A stretch of 64,000 nt of DNA from Ypsolopha sequella (lineage: Eukaryota; Arthropoda; Insecta; Lepidoptera; Ypsolophidae), in NCBI GenBank assembly GCA_934047225.1, contig OW203991.1:9920001-9984000 (forward strand), read 5' to 3'. Shown piece after piece: positions 54,187 through 64,000 of the stretch (positions are counted from its first letter, which is position 1; the number at the start of each line of letters is the position of its first letter). Below the pieces are notes generated by a model. The model did not search any database, had not been told where the DNA came from, and saw only the letters and a list, made by a program, of their open reading frames with translations. Made by a program: the position numbers and the translations under genes.

Positions 54187-56125
54187 CTGAGGAAGAAGAG
54201 ACAGACACGATTAAAAAGGCGCAGTTAACATTTAAAAAGGCGCAGTAGGTTATATTCACGATACTAATGATGAAAAAAAAACTTTTGTTTTTAGAAAATT
54301 TATTTATAATACTTTGGGGGCGACAAAAAACGTCTATTGTACAACAGAAGTGATATAATTGACTCATCACTGGTGAATCGGTAGCAGCTGGGGAAAGGCA
54401 CCCGTGTAGGTAAGTGCTATAAGGAATACAACTTAATTTGAGAGCCCGGACTAAAACTGTTTGCAAAGGAGGGGTACAGATGAGTACAAAAGTTTTAATT
54501 GGACCAGTAAGATTATGATATTTATATCCTGTTGCAATTTATTGATAAGGTTCAGAACATCATTATTGCGTAGAAAAATGCTAATTGACCTCTTTTCCAA
54601 CTTTGACATCTGATTTTGAAATCTGTCATTTACTTTCATTCATTATTAAGCAATTTTCTTTTGACAGATAAAACGTCAAAATTAGTTACTTAACATTTTT
54701 TAGATGTCGCTACACACAGCAGCTGTCAAAACTTGTCAAGATGCTTATGGTTGACGTCTTTTGAAATGTGGTCCGAAATAGTATTACATCGCTAAAATCG
54801 ATTACGAATGAATGAGGTGAATGCAAAATAAGCCATGAGTGAAGCAAATGATTTCATTAATTCGTATAACTTTTGTGGCTCATGCGTCTGGTGGTGATAA
54901 GATCTGAACGTTGAACCGAATGGAATGAAAAAAAATATTTCGTTCCGTAGTATATATTAGGAATTATTAAATGATGAAAAAAACTACAAAACTATCACGA
55001 GAATAAGTTTGTTGAACATTTACTGGATAGAAATGTTTGCTCGTTTCCTCTGATATTGATGGTTCAGCACTTGCTGGATTATTATTGGTACGTGATGGTA
55101 GCGTTTGTTGCCAATACTGATCATTGCTCTGTCCCACGGAAATATTGTCGGTATTGCAGTTTTCTTCAAGATTTTTAAAGCAAGATATACAAACACAATA
55201 ATATCTATTTTGCTAGAGAGATTTTTTAATTTTAAGAAGTTATCTGTACGTGTATGTGTCTAGTCATTTCAAACTTTGCTATTACTTACCAGGCCGGTTG
55301 ACGGGACATTGCTGTTATGGAAAAGTCTGTTGGCCGAAAGTGAGCGGATCATATAAAAGCGAATACTTTTGCACAGATAACCCAGGTTTTATTTGTGTTA
55401 TAGCTTTGATCCATTATTTTCTGCGTTCTTCGTTTTTAGGAAATTTGTGATTACCTATATTTTTACAAAATGCAATAATAAAAGGGATGGCCATAATATG
55501 ATGATCTCTCCAGAATTTGATATCCAAAACGCAATGCAATGTTGATGAGCATGAACCAGAGAGAAACTTTTAAATTTTTGATCGGTTTTGTTGGCCGCTC
55601 GAGTTGACGTTTTGTAAGAAAAAAAAAACACTTTTTTTTATATCAGCGATAGATAGAGTTTCGTGTTCAGTTTTGACCGCTGCTCATATAGATGCGCTAT
55701 CTATCGATGTAAAAACATACTAAAATCTGTACCTACTGGAAAATCGTTCATTGTTCATCTTTTTTCTGATTTGAATCTGAATCTGAATCTGATCAGATTT
55801 TACAGAATTTGAGTGCAAGTGACATATTATTGTATAGTTTTCAGTGTATGCATGTATATTATAAATGTATAAAAAACACGAAAGGTCGATCAAGAAGTCG
55901 ATACAAAGACACCATTATCGAATGTCACCGTTGCTCTCTCTCCGCACCTCATACTTACCCCGGCTCTCAATTAAGTTATATTCCTATTGCGCTCCACGCC
56001 ACAGTTACCCAAGATAATTTTAGGACGTATAAAAAGGGCATAACTCCCTCAATTAGTATTTTTTTTTAAATCTGTTTTTTTAAATAAGCATTATGTATTT
56101 ATTATATTAGTATTTCTTCCTAACT

Positions 56126-56489
56126 AGTTTTGATAAAAACACATGTACTGTTTCACAATATCACTGTTTTATTAGTCCAACCGGTTTCACCTTACGGCAT
56201 TATCAAGGACCTGTTAAAATAATAAATAAACAAAGGAATGCGTAGTTGTTGTTTACATTGCAGATGGTGAATAATAATTTCGAAGAGGGTAAAATCATGT
56301 GCCTAATTATAAATCGGGTAATTGGAAAACTCAGTGTTGAGCAGTAAAATTTTTTCCTTTAAAATTTATTTATTATTTTAACAGCTCCTTGATAATGCCG
56401 CAAGGCGAAACCGGTTGGACTAATAAAACAGTGATATTCTGAAACAGTATTTATTCTGTGACCGTACAAGTGTTTTTATCAAAATTATG
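56126..56489. mobile_element. MITE, about 360 bp
   Basis: Inverted ends of about 90 bp sharing TATCACTGTTTTATTAGTCC, AACCGGTTTC and GGCATTATCAAGGA. Both ends carry the phrase TGATAATGCCG(T/C)AAGG(T/C)GAAACC, a small stem with GAAA after it, similar in plan to the 53385 stem-loop. Confidence 0.78.
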
Positions 56490-57139
56490 ATGATATTTCA
56501 CCAAGTGCCGACAATCGCAAGTATTAATCATATTTCTTCCTAACCTTCGTAAGTAAAATCTTTTATGTGTTTTTTGATATAGTATATCGCTTAAAAGGTT
56601 ATTCGACATACTAACTCAAAGGTTCAAGAATTTTCATGTTTATAATACCTATTCGTACGCAAGGAAGCATCCAAGTTCCTAACTTTAAAGCGTTCAATGT
56701 AAACAAAAGGCTGTAATAAAGTAAAATAAACCTCACAAAACCTGCTAACTTGGACACGGAAAGTTGCAACTAAGTGATGTTAGTCTCCAGCCAAAAACAC
56801 AACAAAGCTCCAACTTATTTAGTCCCTAAGCAGCTCATAGCAGAGTGTAACAATTACTAGCACTCAACTTGGCAATACTTAGGCATCAGGCAGTCTACTT
56901 GGCTGGAATCCAAGAGAACTGCTCAATCTCAACTGAAGCTTGCAATGTTGTTTTTTTCTGTGTCACTTCGTGAAAGGCTGTTGAACTTTTAGGATTTGCT
57001 TGACTCAAGTGAAATGGTGAATTCGGCATTGTTTTTTTGCAAAATGGAGGAGGTTCTCAATTCGACTGTATTTTTATCTGAAGGTTTAGATAATTTTGAG
57101 ATTTTAATTTATATATTTTATTTTCATGTAGTTATATGT

Positions 57140-57445
57140 TTTTTGCGTTCTACCAGTGCGTTCTGCTGGTCATGACTTACGGTGCCGAAACGTGGACACT
57201 GACGGTTAGACTAGTTCACTGATTCAAAGTCACTCAGCGAGCTATGGAGCGGGCTATGCTCGGAGTTTCTTTGATGGATCATATCAAAAATGAGTGATTC
57301 GTCAAAGAACCAAAGTCATCGACATAGCCTCTAAGATAAGCAAGCTGAAGTGGCAGTGGGCTGACCACATCAGCCGAAGAACCAACAACCGATGGGGGAG
57401 AAAGGTTCTCGAGTGGAGACCACGAACCGGCAGACGCAGTGTACT
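57140..57445 (+). pseudogene. RTE-type LINE fragment (reverse transcriptase C-terminus)
   Basis: Reads CVLLVMTYGAETWTLTVRLV, a stop, FKVTQRAMERAMLGVSLMD, then, after a stop and frameshift near 57294, IRQRTKVIDIASKISKLKWQ, WADHISRRTNNRW and GRKVLEWRPRTGRRSV. These are hallmarks of the RTE-clade polyprotein tail (YGAETWTLT, RAMERAMLGVSL, KLKWQWAGHI and VLEWRPR). It stops exactly where the foldback at 57446 begins. Confidence 0.85.
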
Positions 57446-57752
57446 ATATAAGGTTAAGTAATATAATATATATTTATATATAAGATTAAAAAATATGAGT
57501 TGGTGAAACTCAAAACATAGGTAGTATTAGTCTATATGGGCAACGTTTTGTATGGGAGCTAAGTGAAATTCGCAACTTTTTTTTTTATACTTCCTCCCAT
57601 ACAAATTGCCCCGATCAGCTGACTGGTCCAGTATGGAAAGGTGAAAACAAATTTTAAGAATTTCGCTTAGCTCCCATACAAAAAATTGTTCATATAGACT
57701 AGTACTACCTATATTTTGAGTTTTGCCAACTAATATTATTTAACCTTATATA
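57446..57752. mobile_element. Foldback element with TATATAAGG ends, inserted next to LINE remnant
   Basis: Arms share TATATAAGGTTAA, ACTCAAAA(C/T)ATAGGTAGTA, AGTCTATATG and TTTTGTATGGGAGCTAAG. The centre is GATCAGCTGACTGG. Same ends and centre type as 38093-38361. No gene. Confidence 0.78.
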
Positions 57753-58959
57753 CTTAATATTTTGTTACAAACCTGGGGAACCGACCATTAAGGTGAGTCC
57801 TTATTTTTTCCAAAGAACCCTCGAAAGTCTGGCGTTGTTGATGTTCTAGGCTCCGGTAGAGGCTTAACGAAATGCAGATAATGTTAGGCCCAATTTTAAG
57901 GTGTGCCGACCACAAATACATACCTATATATAACGTACATAAACAAACCACGTGTTTTCGGCTGTTTCATGAGTACAAGACCTACACACGTAAATTTTTC
58001 GGTAAGCGGGTTGTAATAGAGATAAAGACAGAACACAAGGATCATTTATTTTAGCGTGCGTCTTTCAATGGAGGTTAGCACTTCAGTTTGGTTATATACT
58101 TCTTTTTTCGGCTGGTCCGGATATAATTCAACGAGCTAAATAAGTCTAGACAAATTTAAGCAGCTTTTTGTTACTAGGTAGTGTCAGGTCAGAATGCTTT
58201 ATGATATGAAAAGTCTGTGCGTGACCGCCCGGTAAAGGTCAAAGGTAATTTTTTTTATGGTCTTACCATCTGGTGGACTAAACACGCGATTTTTGTTGAC
58301 TCTAAAAGGAAACCTTTGTTTTTTTTTATTTCACGTAAAATCTTTCAATTATGACTGAAACAGAACTTAAAAACTACTGTACTAATTAGGCGCAGAATTA
58401 CAAAAAAATTAAAACAGCCAAGATAAAATAAAAAGAACCACTCGGTTGCTAGTTGAACTCACGCACCTGTGTCTAATGGAAACTCATAAATATTTGAGCT
58501 ATTATAGAAATAAATTTCATAATTTTTACAATTGGCTATTTACACATCGCAAGGAGATTCAAAGTAATACTTTCTGCAGATTTTTTTGCGGTTCAAAACG
58601 CGATACGTCATACTTTGCTTGATCGAAAAAAAAAAACAAAACTTGGTCGATTTTTCATGTTTTTTTTTCGTTTTATATAAAATTTACATTACCAAATCGT
58701 AGGAAAATTAAAATTATGGAAAATGTAATTTAGTAAGTACTTTTGCGGATATTTTTCTGAAAATTACCGTAAAACCTTTTTTTGAGCGACAAACGTGTTT
58801 TTTAAGAGCGCGCGATGATTCGGTTGCCGTAACAGCCACGGCTCAGAGCGCGCTATTTTGAACTATAATAAAAGATTACAGAGTTCAGTTCTACTTAATG
58901 CAAAATGAGATGGTCAATGTCAGGAATAACGGGCCCTTAACATTACGTCATGGTGGTAC

Positions 58960-59075
58960 AGAAATGCAGAGAAAAGTAAATCCGGTGTTTCGGAGCTCTT
59001 TCGCCTCCCACATCCAGACTTACTTTTTTCCACGTTTCTATAGCGCAATGCTTTGATGTGAATTCATACATATTA
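58960..59075 (+). repeat. SINE tail copy
   Basis: GGAGCTCTTTCGCCTCCCAC, ATCCAGACTTACTTTT and GTTTCTATAGCGCAATG match the tail of the 29431 SINE. The left side has the inverse fragment GAGAAAAGTAAATCC, so it too is a head-to-head pair, worn down. Confidence 0.55.
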
Positions 59076-59589
59076 TTTATTTTCTACGAAGCTTCATACA
59101 AAGTTAATGTTTATGAATGTACATCAGTACTTGAACTAGAAGTGTTTATTATGACTATTTTGTTAGAATAGGCGTTGACAGAATAATAACAACGTCCTGT
59201 GTGCTCTTTTCTTCGGGGCAAAAGCTGAGTGTGACCTTTTCAACGAAATAATACTTATGTTTTCACTACTATAGATAGGTAACTTCTATCTACTACGAAT
59301 GTGTGTGATCTCTGTTGAATAAAAATCTTTTTATTTATTTATTTGATATCATTTCTCACGAGAAAAGTGCAACAGACGGACAGACAGGTGAAAGCAATTT
59401 CTACTTTTAACCCTTAATATTAGGTCTTTACCCATGAAATTGCCGTTTTCTATAGATAATTTGAAGGAAACTCAATTTTCAGTAAATCCTGAAAATTAAA
59501 CTAATCCAAATTATGTTATTTCTTTTGTGTATGAATGAGACAACAGTAAGCTAACAGCAACATTAATTTCATTTTTGAAAAGGGTAAAT

Positions 59590-59965
59590 ATTAGTTTATG
59601 CTACAAGGGCGAAAAGGAATAAATTACGAGGACGATTTAAAACACGAGCGTAGCGAGTGTTTTAAACGTAACCGAGTGATTTATTGCTCTTATGCCCGTG
59701 TATCATACTACATTTTTCAATGCATAGTGTGAAGAAATAAAACAAATATAATCTTGTGAACTTTAAATTATGATTGGCTCAAAGGAATGTAGCCAGAGCA
59801 GTGGAAAAAAAAGTATAACATTTATGGTACACAGGAAAGGCTGCAGGTTAGACAACCATTGTAAATAAATAAAAAAGCAATAATAATAAAGCCCTAGGGC
59901 AAAATAATCAACTATCTGTTCGGTTTTGATGCATAAAAAGTGGGCCTTTACGAGCACTTGCATTT
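59590..59965 (+). repeat. Dispersed 390-bp repeat, copy 2
   Basis: Same blocks as 18832-19220, from TTATGCTACAAGGGCG to GGGCCTTTACGAGCACTTGC, with small deletions. Confidence 0.75.
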
Positions 59966-60930
59966 AAATACGAATCTTATCATGGAAATGGATGGCATTT
60001 AGGACGAACTGTTTTTGAAAATTTGATTTGGTTACTGAATTTACAATAAGAACTAAATTTAATACGTAGATATAAAACCTTGAAATCAACCTAGAAATAA
60101 AAAACAAATAATGGAAATAGCTATTGAATTACAGGAATTATGAACTCATGAATCTGTTATAAAATTTTGGCAATTTCATATGTAAAGACCTATTAGCATA
60201 AATTGTTATAAATGAAAGCTAATGTTTGAACGTCTACATTGCAAGCATCCTTCAGTTTGCTTACAATCCTCGGATAATGAAGAATTTCAACACTTTTTAC
60301 AATTTAGTTGAAGTTTCTTTCTGTAAACTTGAAGAAAAAGCATTTTTTTTTTACAATTACATTTCTAGTCAGCAGTTTTAAACAAGCCAATCTAAAAAGT
60401 TTCCTTCGTACTGCACAATAAACGAGTCGTAAGAGATTTAGCTTTGCATAAATGTATTTTAAATTAGCCAAGAAAAAGGATATACCCCACGTATGTCTTG
60501 TATGAAATTTTGTGCAATTTATGTACCGTACCAAAAAAGTTTCTTGCATTGTAAACCTTATAACAAACACCATTAGGGCTAAAAGTTTTTGGGTGAGGGT
60601 TTGGCGGTATACCAAATTTATACTTTATGTTTCGTCTTAAAAGGAGACATTTAAATTTTAAATCCATAAAGACGTTTATTTAGAATAAAGGATGTTGTTT
60701 CAGATTTGGCACTGGTTGTAAGATAATAAAACACTCATAAAACGAAGTTTATCCTTCAGCCGGGTTTCGGTTACTTACAAATGAGAATTATTCCAGTCTA
60801 CAGAAAACATCCATGTTTAACTAGAATAAACAAAAGATCTAGTTTTCAAAGGCTCAAAATGGTGTAGCTACTCAAGAAAGGAAATATTGAAACACATTTA
60901 ATACTTTAAAGCCTCCGAAATATTCTTTCC

Positions 60931-61287
60931 AATACAAGTGCTCGTAAAGGCCCACTTTTTATGCATCAAAACCGAACAGAAAGTCGATTATTTTGCCCTA
61001 GGGCTTTATTATTATTATTTTTTTTAATTTATTTACAATGGTTGGCTAACCTGCAGCCTTTCCTGTTTACCATAAATGTTATACTTTTTTTCCACTTTTT
61101 AACGGCTCTGGATACAGTCCTTTTGAGCCAATCATAATTTAAAGTTCACAAGATTATATTTGATTTATTTCCTCACACTATGCATCGAAAAACGTAGTAT
61201 GATACACGGGCGTAAGAGCAATAAATTACTCGGTTACGTTTAAAACATCATCCTCGTAATTTATTACTTTTCGCCCTAGTAGCATAG
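60931..61287 (-). repeat. Dispersed 390-bp repeat, copy 3 (inverted)
   Basis: Begins AATACAAGTGCTCGTAAAGG and ends TTCGCCCTAGTAGCATAGA, the full element in reverse orientation. Confidence 0.75.
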
Positions 61288-61288
61288 A

Positions 61289-61520
61289 TTTCAATGCATA
61301 GTGTGAGGAAATAAAACAAATATAATCTTGAACTGTATCCAGAGCCGTTAAACAGTGGAAAAAAAGTATAACATTTATGGTACACAGGAACGGCTGTAGG
61401 TTAGCCAACCATTGTAAATAAATAAAAACTAAAAAAAATAAAGCCCTAGGGCAAAATAATCGACTTTCAGTTCGGTTTTGATGCATAAAGTGGGCCTTTA
61501 CGAGCACTTGCATTGAAAAC
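61289..61520 (+). repeat. Dispersed 390-bp repeat, copy 4 (5'-truncated)
   Basis: From TTCAATGCATAGTGTGAGG to GGGCCTTTACGAGCACTTGC. Abuts copy 3 in opposite orientation, forming a near-palindrome of about 590 bp. Confidence 0.75.
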
Positions 61521-64000
61521 AATGTAATAGAACTGTAGTCGTATTCTACGAGGCTACTCTAACTGCTCACAATTAGTGAACGCCACAGCCTCTCTGTTTG
61601 TACCCAACAACTACCTTCAAGCTCGACATCACCATCTTCTCCGCGTACCGCATGCGGGCACAGTCCTAAAATGTCTTAAGCACCTTACTGTCAACAAGGC
61701 CATAGGTCGATCTATTTGCGGATGAGTTATTCCGTGTTTTCCGTGAGTGTGCAAGGGCAAAAGTGTGAACGGTTAATTTAAGTTTCGTTCATATGTAGAT
61801 TTATGTTGAAATATTTATTTTGTTAGATATCAACTCGTAACGGCACCTTCTACACATGTTTAAATTAAAGATATATAACCATATATCCGAGAAGATGAGG
61901 AATTTAGATGATAAACTATTTATATCTAGGTTAAAAAGTTTGCTGTTGAAAAATATTTCACTCTTGAAAGCTATTATGAACTTACTAACTTTGAAATTAA
62001 AACGTTACAAACATAAAATGTCGTCGCATATTTAAGAACAAATATCTTGTCGTATACATTTTATAAAGTGTAAATATTAAGTTAAGTTATTATTTAACTA
62101 CATTGCAATAACTTACCTAGATTAATTTAATTTACTTCCAAGAACATTATATACCAAATTATGGAAATAAATATTCTATTCTTATAAAACCTTACTCGTT
62201 CACACACAACCAGGGTTATTAAAATAAAAAATATTAGATTCTAACTAATAATTATTATAAATAAATATAATAGACCCCTATTTTGAAAATTATTATTATT
62301 TAAAAATATGCTTGGAGAATGATAACTATTGAAAATATACGTTGCTGATATTTTAGTCTTTTGATTACTTCCCTGGAAATTTCCTTTTTGTATGCTAGAA
62401 TTTTTACAAATTATAAATATTGTTTTCCTTGCCCTAAACTCATAGGTATAATTTTTCTTAGTAGTTTATGTGTAAAATAGAAGAATAGTTCTTGACACAT
62501 CCAATTGATAACCTCTTTAAGGCAATCAGTCAGCCTAATTAAAATCCTTTGAAAATATTTCACCTCAACAGTTGCAGCCTCGTAGCATTCATTAAACGAG
62601 TCCAAAAAAAGCTAAATTACAGCGTGTAGAACAAAAGCCACGATAAATTACAGATGGTGCAGCAACATTACCGAAGATGGAGGAAACGCTGCAACCAGGA
62701 TTTGGCTGCGATCCAGAGACCACTACCATGATGGCTCGAACTTGGCCTCACTCATTCATTCGATTGCGTTTCATAGTACTACGGCGTAGTGGGGAAACTA
62801 TGGTGACGTAGCCCTTGCTACGCCGTAGCAAAAAGACATGAAAAGAATGCGTGCGAATGTTTAAAACTGTACGGTCCAAAGAGGTATCCATATGGACTTG
62901 AATATCCAAAGGGTTGTTATTTATACAGTAAATATTAAATGTAATTATACAGTTCACAGTACTTGCGTAATTTTGTTTACTAGACAACAGTGGCGAGAGG
63001 TAGAATTATGACGTTGGTAAGCCGATACAAAAATTGCTCACTATGGGAGCCTGCCCAATAGTGCCCAACGTGGCAACGTTGCAAGGTTAGCCTCCCAATT
63101 TTGTGCAAACATAGCGCTGTGTACGAAGATTTTCTTTTCGTTTCGCCCCGGCGTTTTTTTTTGTAATTCTTAGTTAGGAGCATACAAAAATAATTTTTCA
63201 TTAAAATAATGAATAGTATATTGGTTGATTGGTAGTTAGAGATATTTCTGAAAGGTAAGCCGGTGGGAATCGGTTTCTATGGAGCCTTCGCCACTGCTAG
63301 ACAAGAAAGTCTCTTGACCAAAACCACTTTCAAAAACCAGCAACCTGTTTCCGAAACATTAGACATCCGAATTATTTTGTAAACTTTTGATATCTGATAA
63401 AGCCTTCTTTCTGGAAGATTTCAAAAGAATAGATAATTCAGAGTAACCATTCAACTTTCGTGGTCGTTCGAGCGTATGTCCACAGTGATGAACTAGTTCA
63501 CTAACTTGTGAATCTGTCGTCAAATCGATCATTTATTTAAACAGTTTCACCTTTGTTTAAATGGATGCGTTGTTTAAATTTAGCATAAAAGTTTTACCGA
63601 GAAGATGTTGTGTTTTGTAACACATAAACTTTTCAGGCACTTTATAAGCAAGTGGTGGAAGTAGAAAGAGGCCACTTAATAGCACAAAAAATGTAAAGTG
63701 AGTAAAAGTGAAAGTGAAAGCAAGGTCCGATTTAATTGATTAAGCGATATTTTTATTTATTAATATGAAACTTAAATAACATTTAAAAACTAGACTACCT
63801 ATAAATTAATATAAATATAAAAGATTAAATTATACCAAACTAAATTAAGAAAAAACTAAGAAAAACTATCCTTTAAATTAAACCATATAAAATATTTTTT
63901 CCAAATCACCGCCGTCGATCTGCAGGTATTTATTTAGGTAAATAATAGAAAAAAATCAACCAACGTGTATTGAATATTGTACCTTATGTAGTTGACGTTA

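Larger units (their letters stand above)
54187..64000 (-). other. Upstream intron or 5' region
   Basis: No exon for the first half of Ig1 or the signal peptide was found in 9.8 kb. It holds a MITE (56126-56489), an RTE-like fragment (57140-57445), a foldback (57446-57752), a SINE tail (58960-59075), the 390-bp repeat copies (59590-61520) and a small palindrome CTACGGCGTAG/CTACGCCGTAG at 62780-62829. The rest is AT-rich with nothing recognised. Confidence 0.55.

Noticed and set aside
57140..57445. Intact reverse-transcriptase gene
   Set aside because: In-frame stops and a frameshift; only the C-terminal end is present.
60304..60615. 103-codon minus-strand open frame in the upstream region, tested as the missing Ig1 exon
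   Set aside because: No Ig cysteine/tryptophan pattern and no phase-2 donor matching the 54186 exon.
1..64000. CRISPR array, operon, riboswitch or bacterial origin
   Set aside because: No regular spacer array, no gene clusters; introns and repeats are clearly eukaryotic.

Overview
The window looks like AT-rich insect nuclear DNA, most likely from a moth or butterfly. This rests on long introns full of short repeats and on several dispersed repeats of a kind I associate with lepidopteran genomes: the GGTTCCGTACCC...GCGAGTC(C)GACTCGCACTTGGCCGG element and the AACCGACTTCAAAAAAGGAGGAGG element. The species call is inference. There are no operons and no bacterial or CRISPR features.

The only convincing host gene is on the minus strand and spans nearly the whole window, from about 54.2 kb down to 9.65 kb and probably on to 5.6 kb. 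Twelve exons join with canonical GT/AG sites and consistent reading phases. They encode the second half of Ig domain 1, complete Ig domains 2 to 5, one fibronectin type III domain, a single transmembrane helix and the start of a basic cytoplasmic tail. Five Ig domains plus one FN3 plus a membrane helix, with the paired motifs DEGMYRC, GGKPPPDVSW and LACWASNDVGNQREPC, identify a member of the insect sidestep family, the neuronal and muscle receptors for Beaten path proteins. The start codon, signal peptide and first half of Ig1 are not seen and probably lie beyond 64 kb. A thirteenth exon (5764-5575) that ends the protein is plausible but not certain.

Exon structure is modular. Every domain boundary has a phase 1 intron, and each domain is split by one internal intron. 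The first Ig3 exon sits in a tandem triplication of about 165 bp. One copy fits the gene's phase and keeps its cysteine. The second has lost the cysteine and the third is frameshifted.

The introns and flanks hold transposon debris: hAT-like elements with perfect 8-bp target duplications (4050-4435 and 17856-18785), several foldback and MITE elements with long inverted arms (3669, 10240, 19739, 30792, 33900, 35994, 38093, 41132, 47241, 52331, 53547, 56126, 57446), non-LTR retrotransposon remnants (26.2-26.8 kb Jockey-like; 57.1-57.4 kb RTE-like; 26.0 and 27.1 kb inverted LINE ends), tRNA-derived SINE pieces (23.2, 28.5, 29.4, 35.3 kb), a broken OTU-protease gene of transposon type (20.9-20.45 kb), a 43-bp minisatellite and a (CAT)n microsatellite. 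Apart from the sidestep-like exons, almost all the short open frames look like chance or repeat-derived frames.
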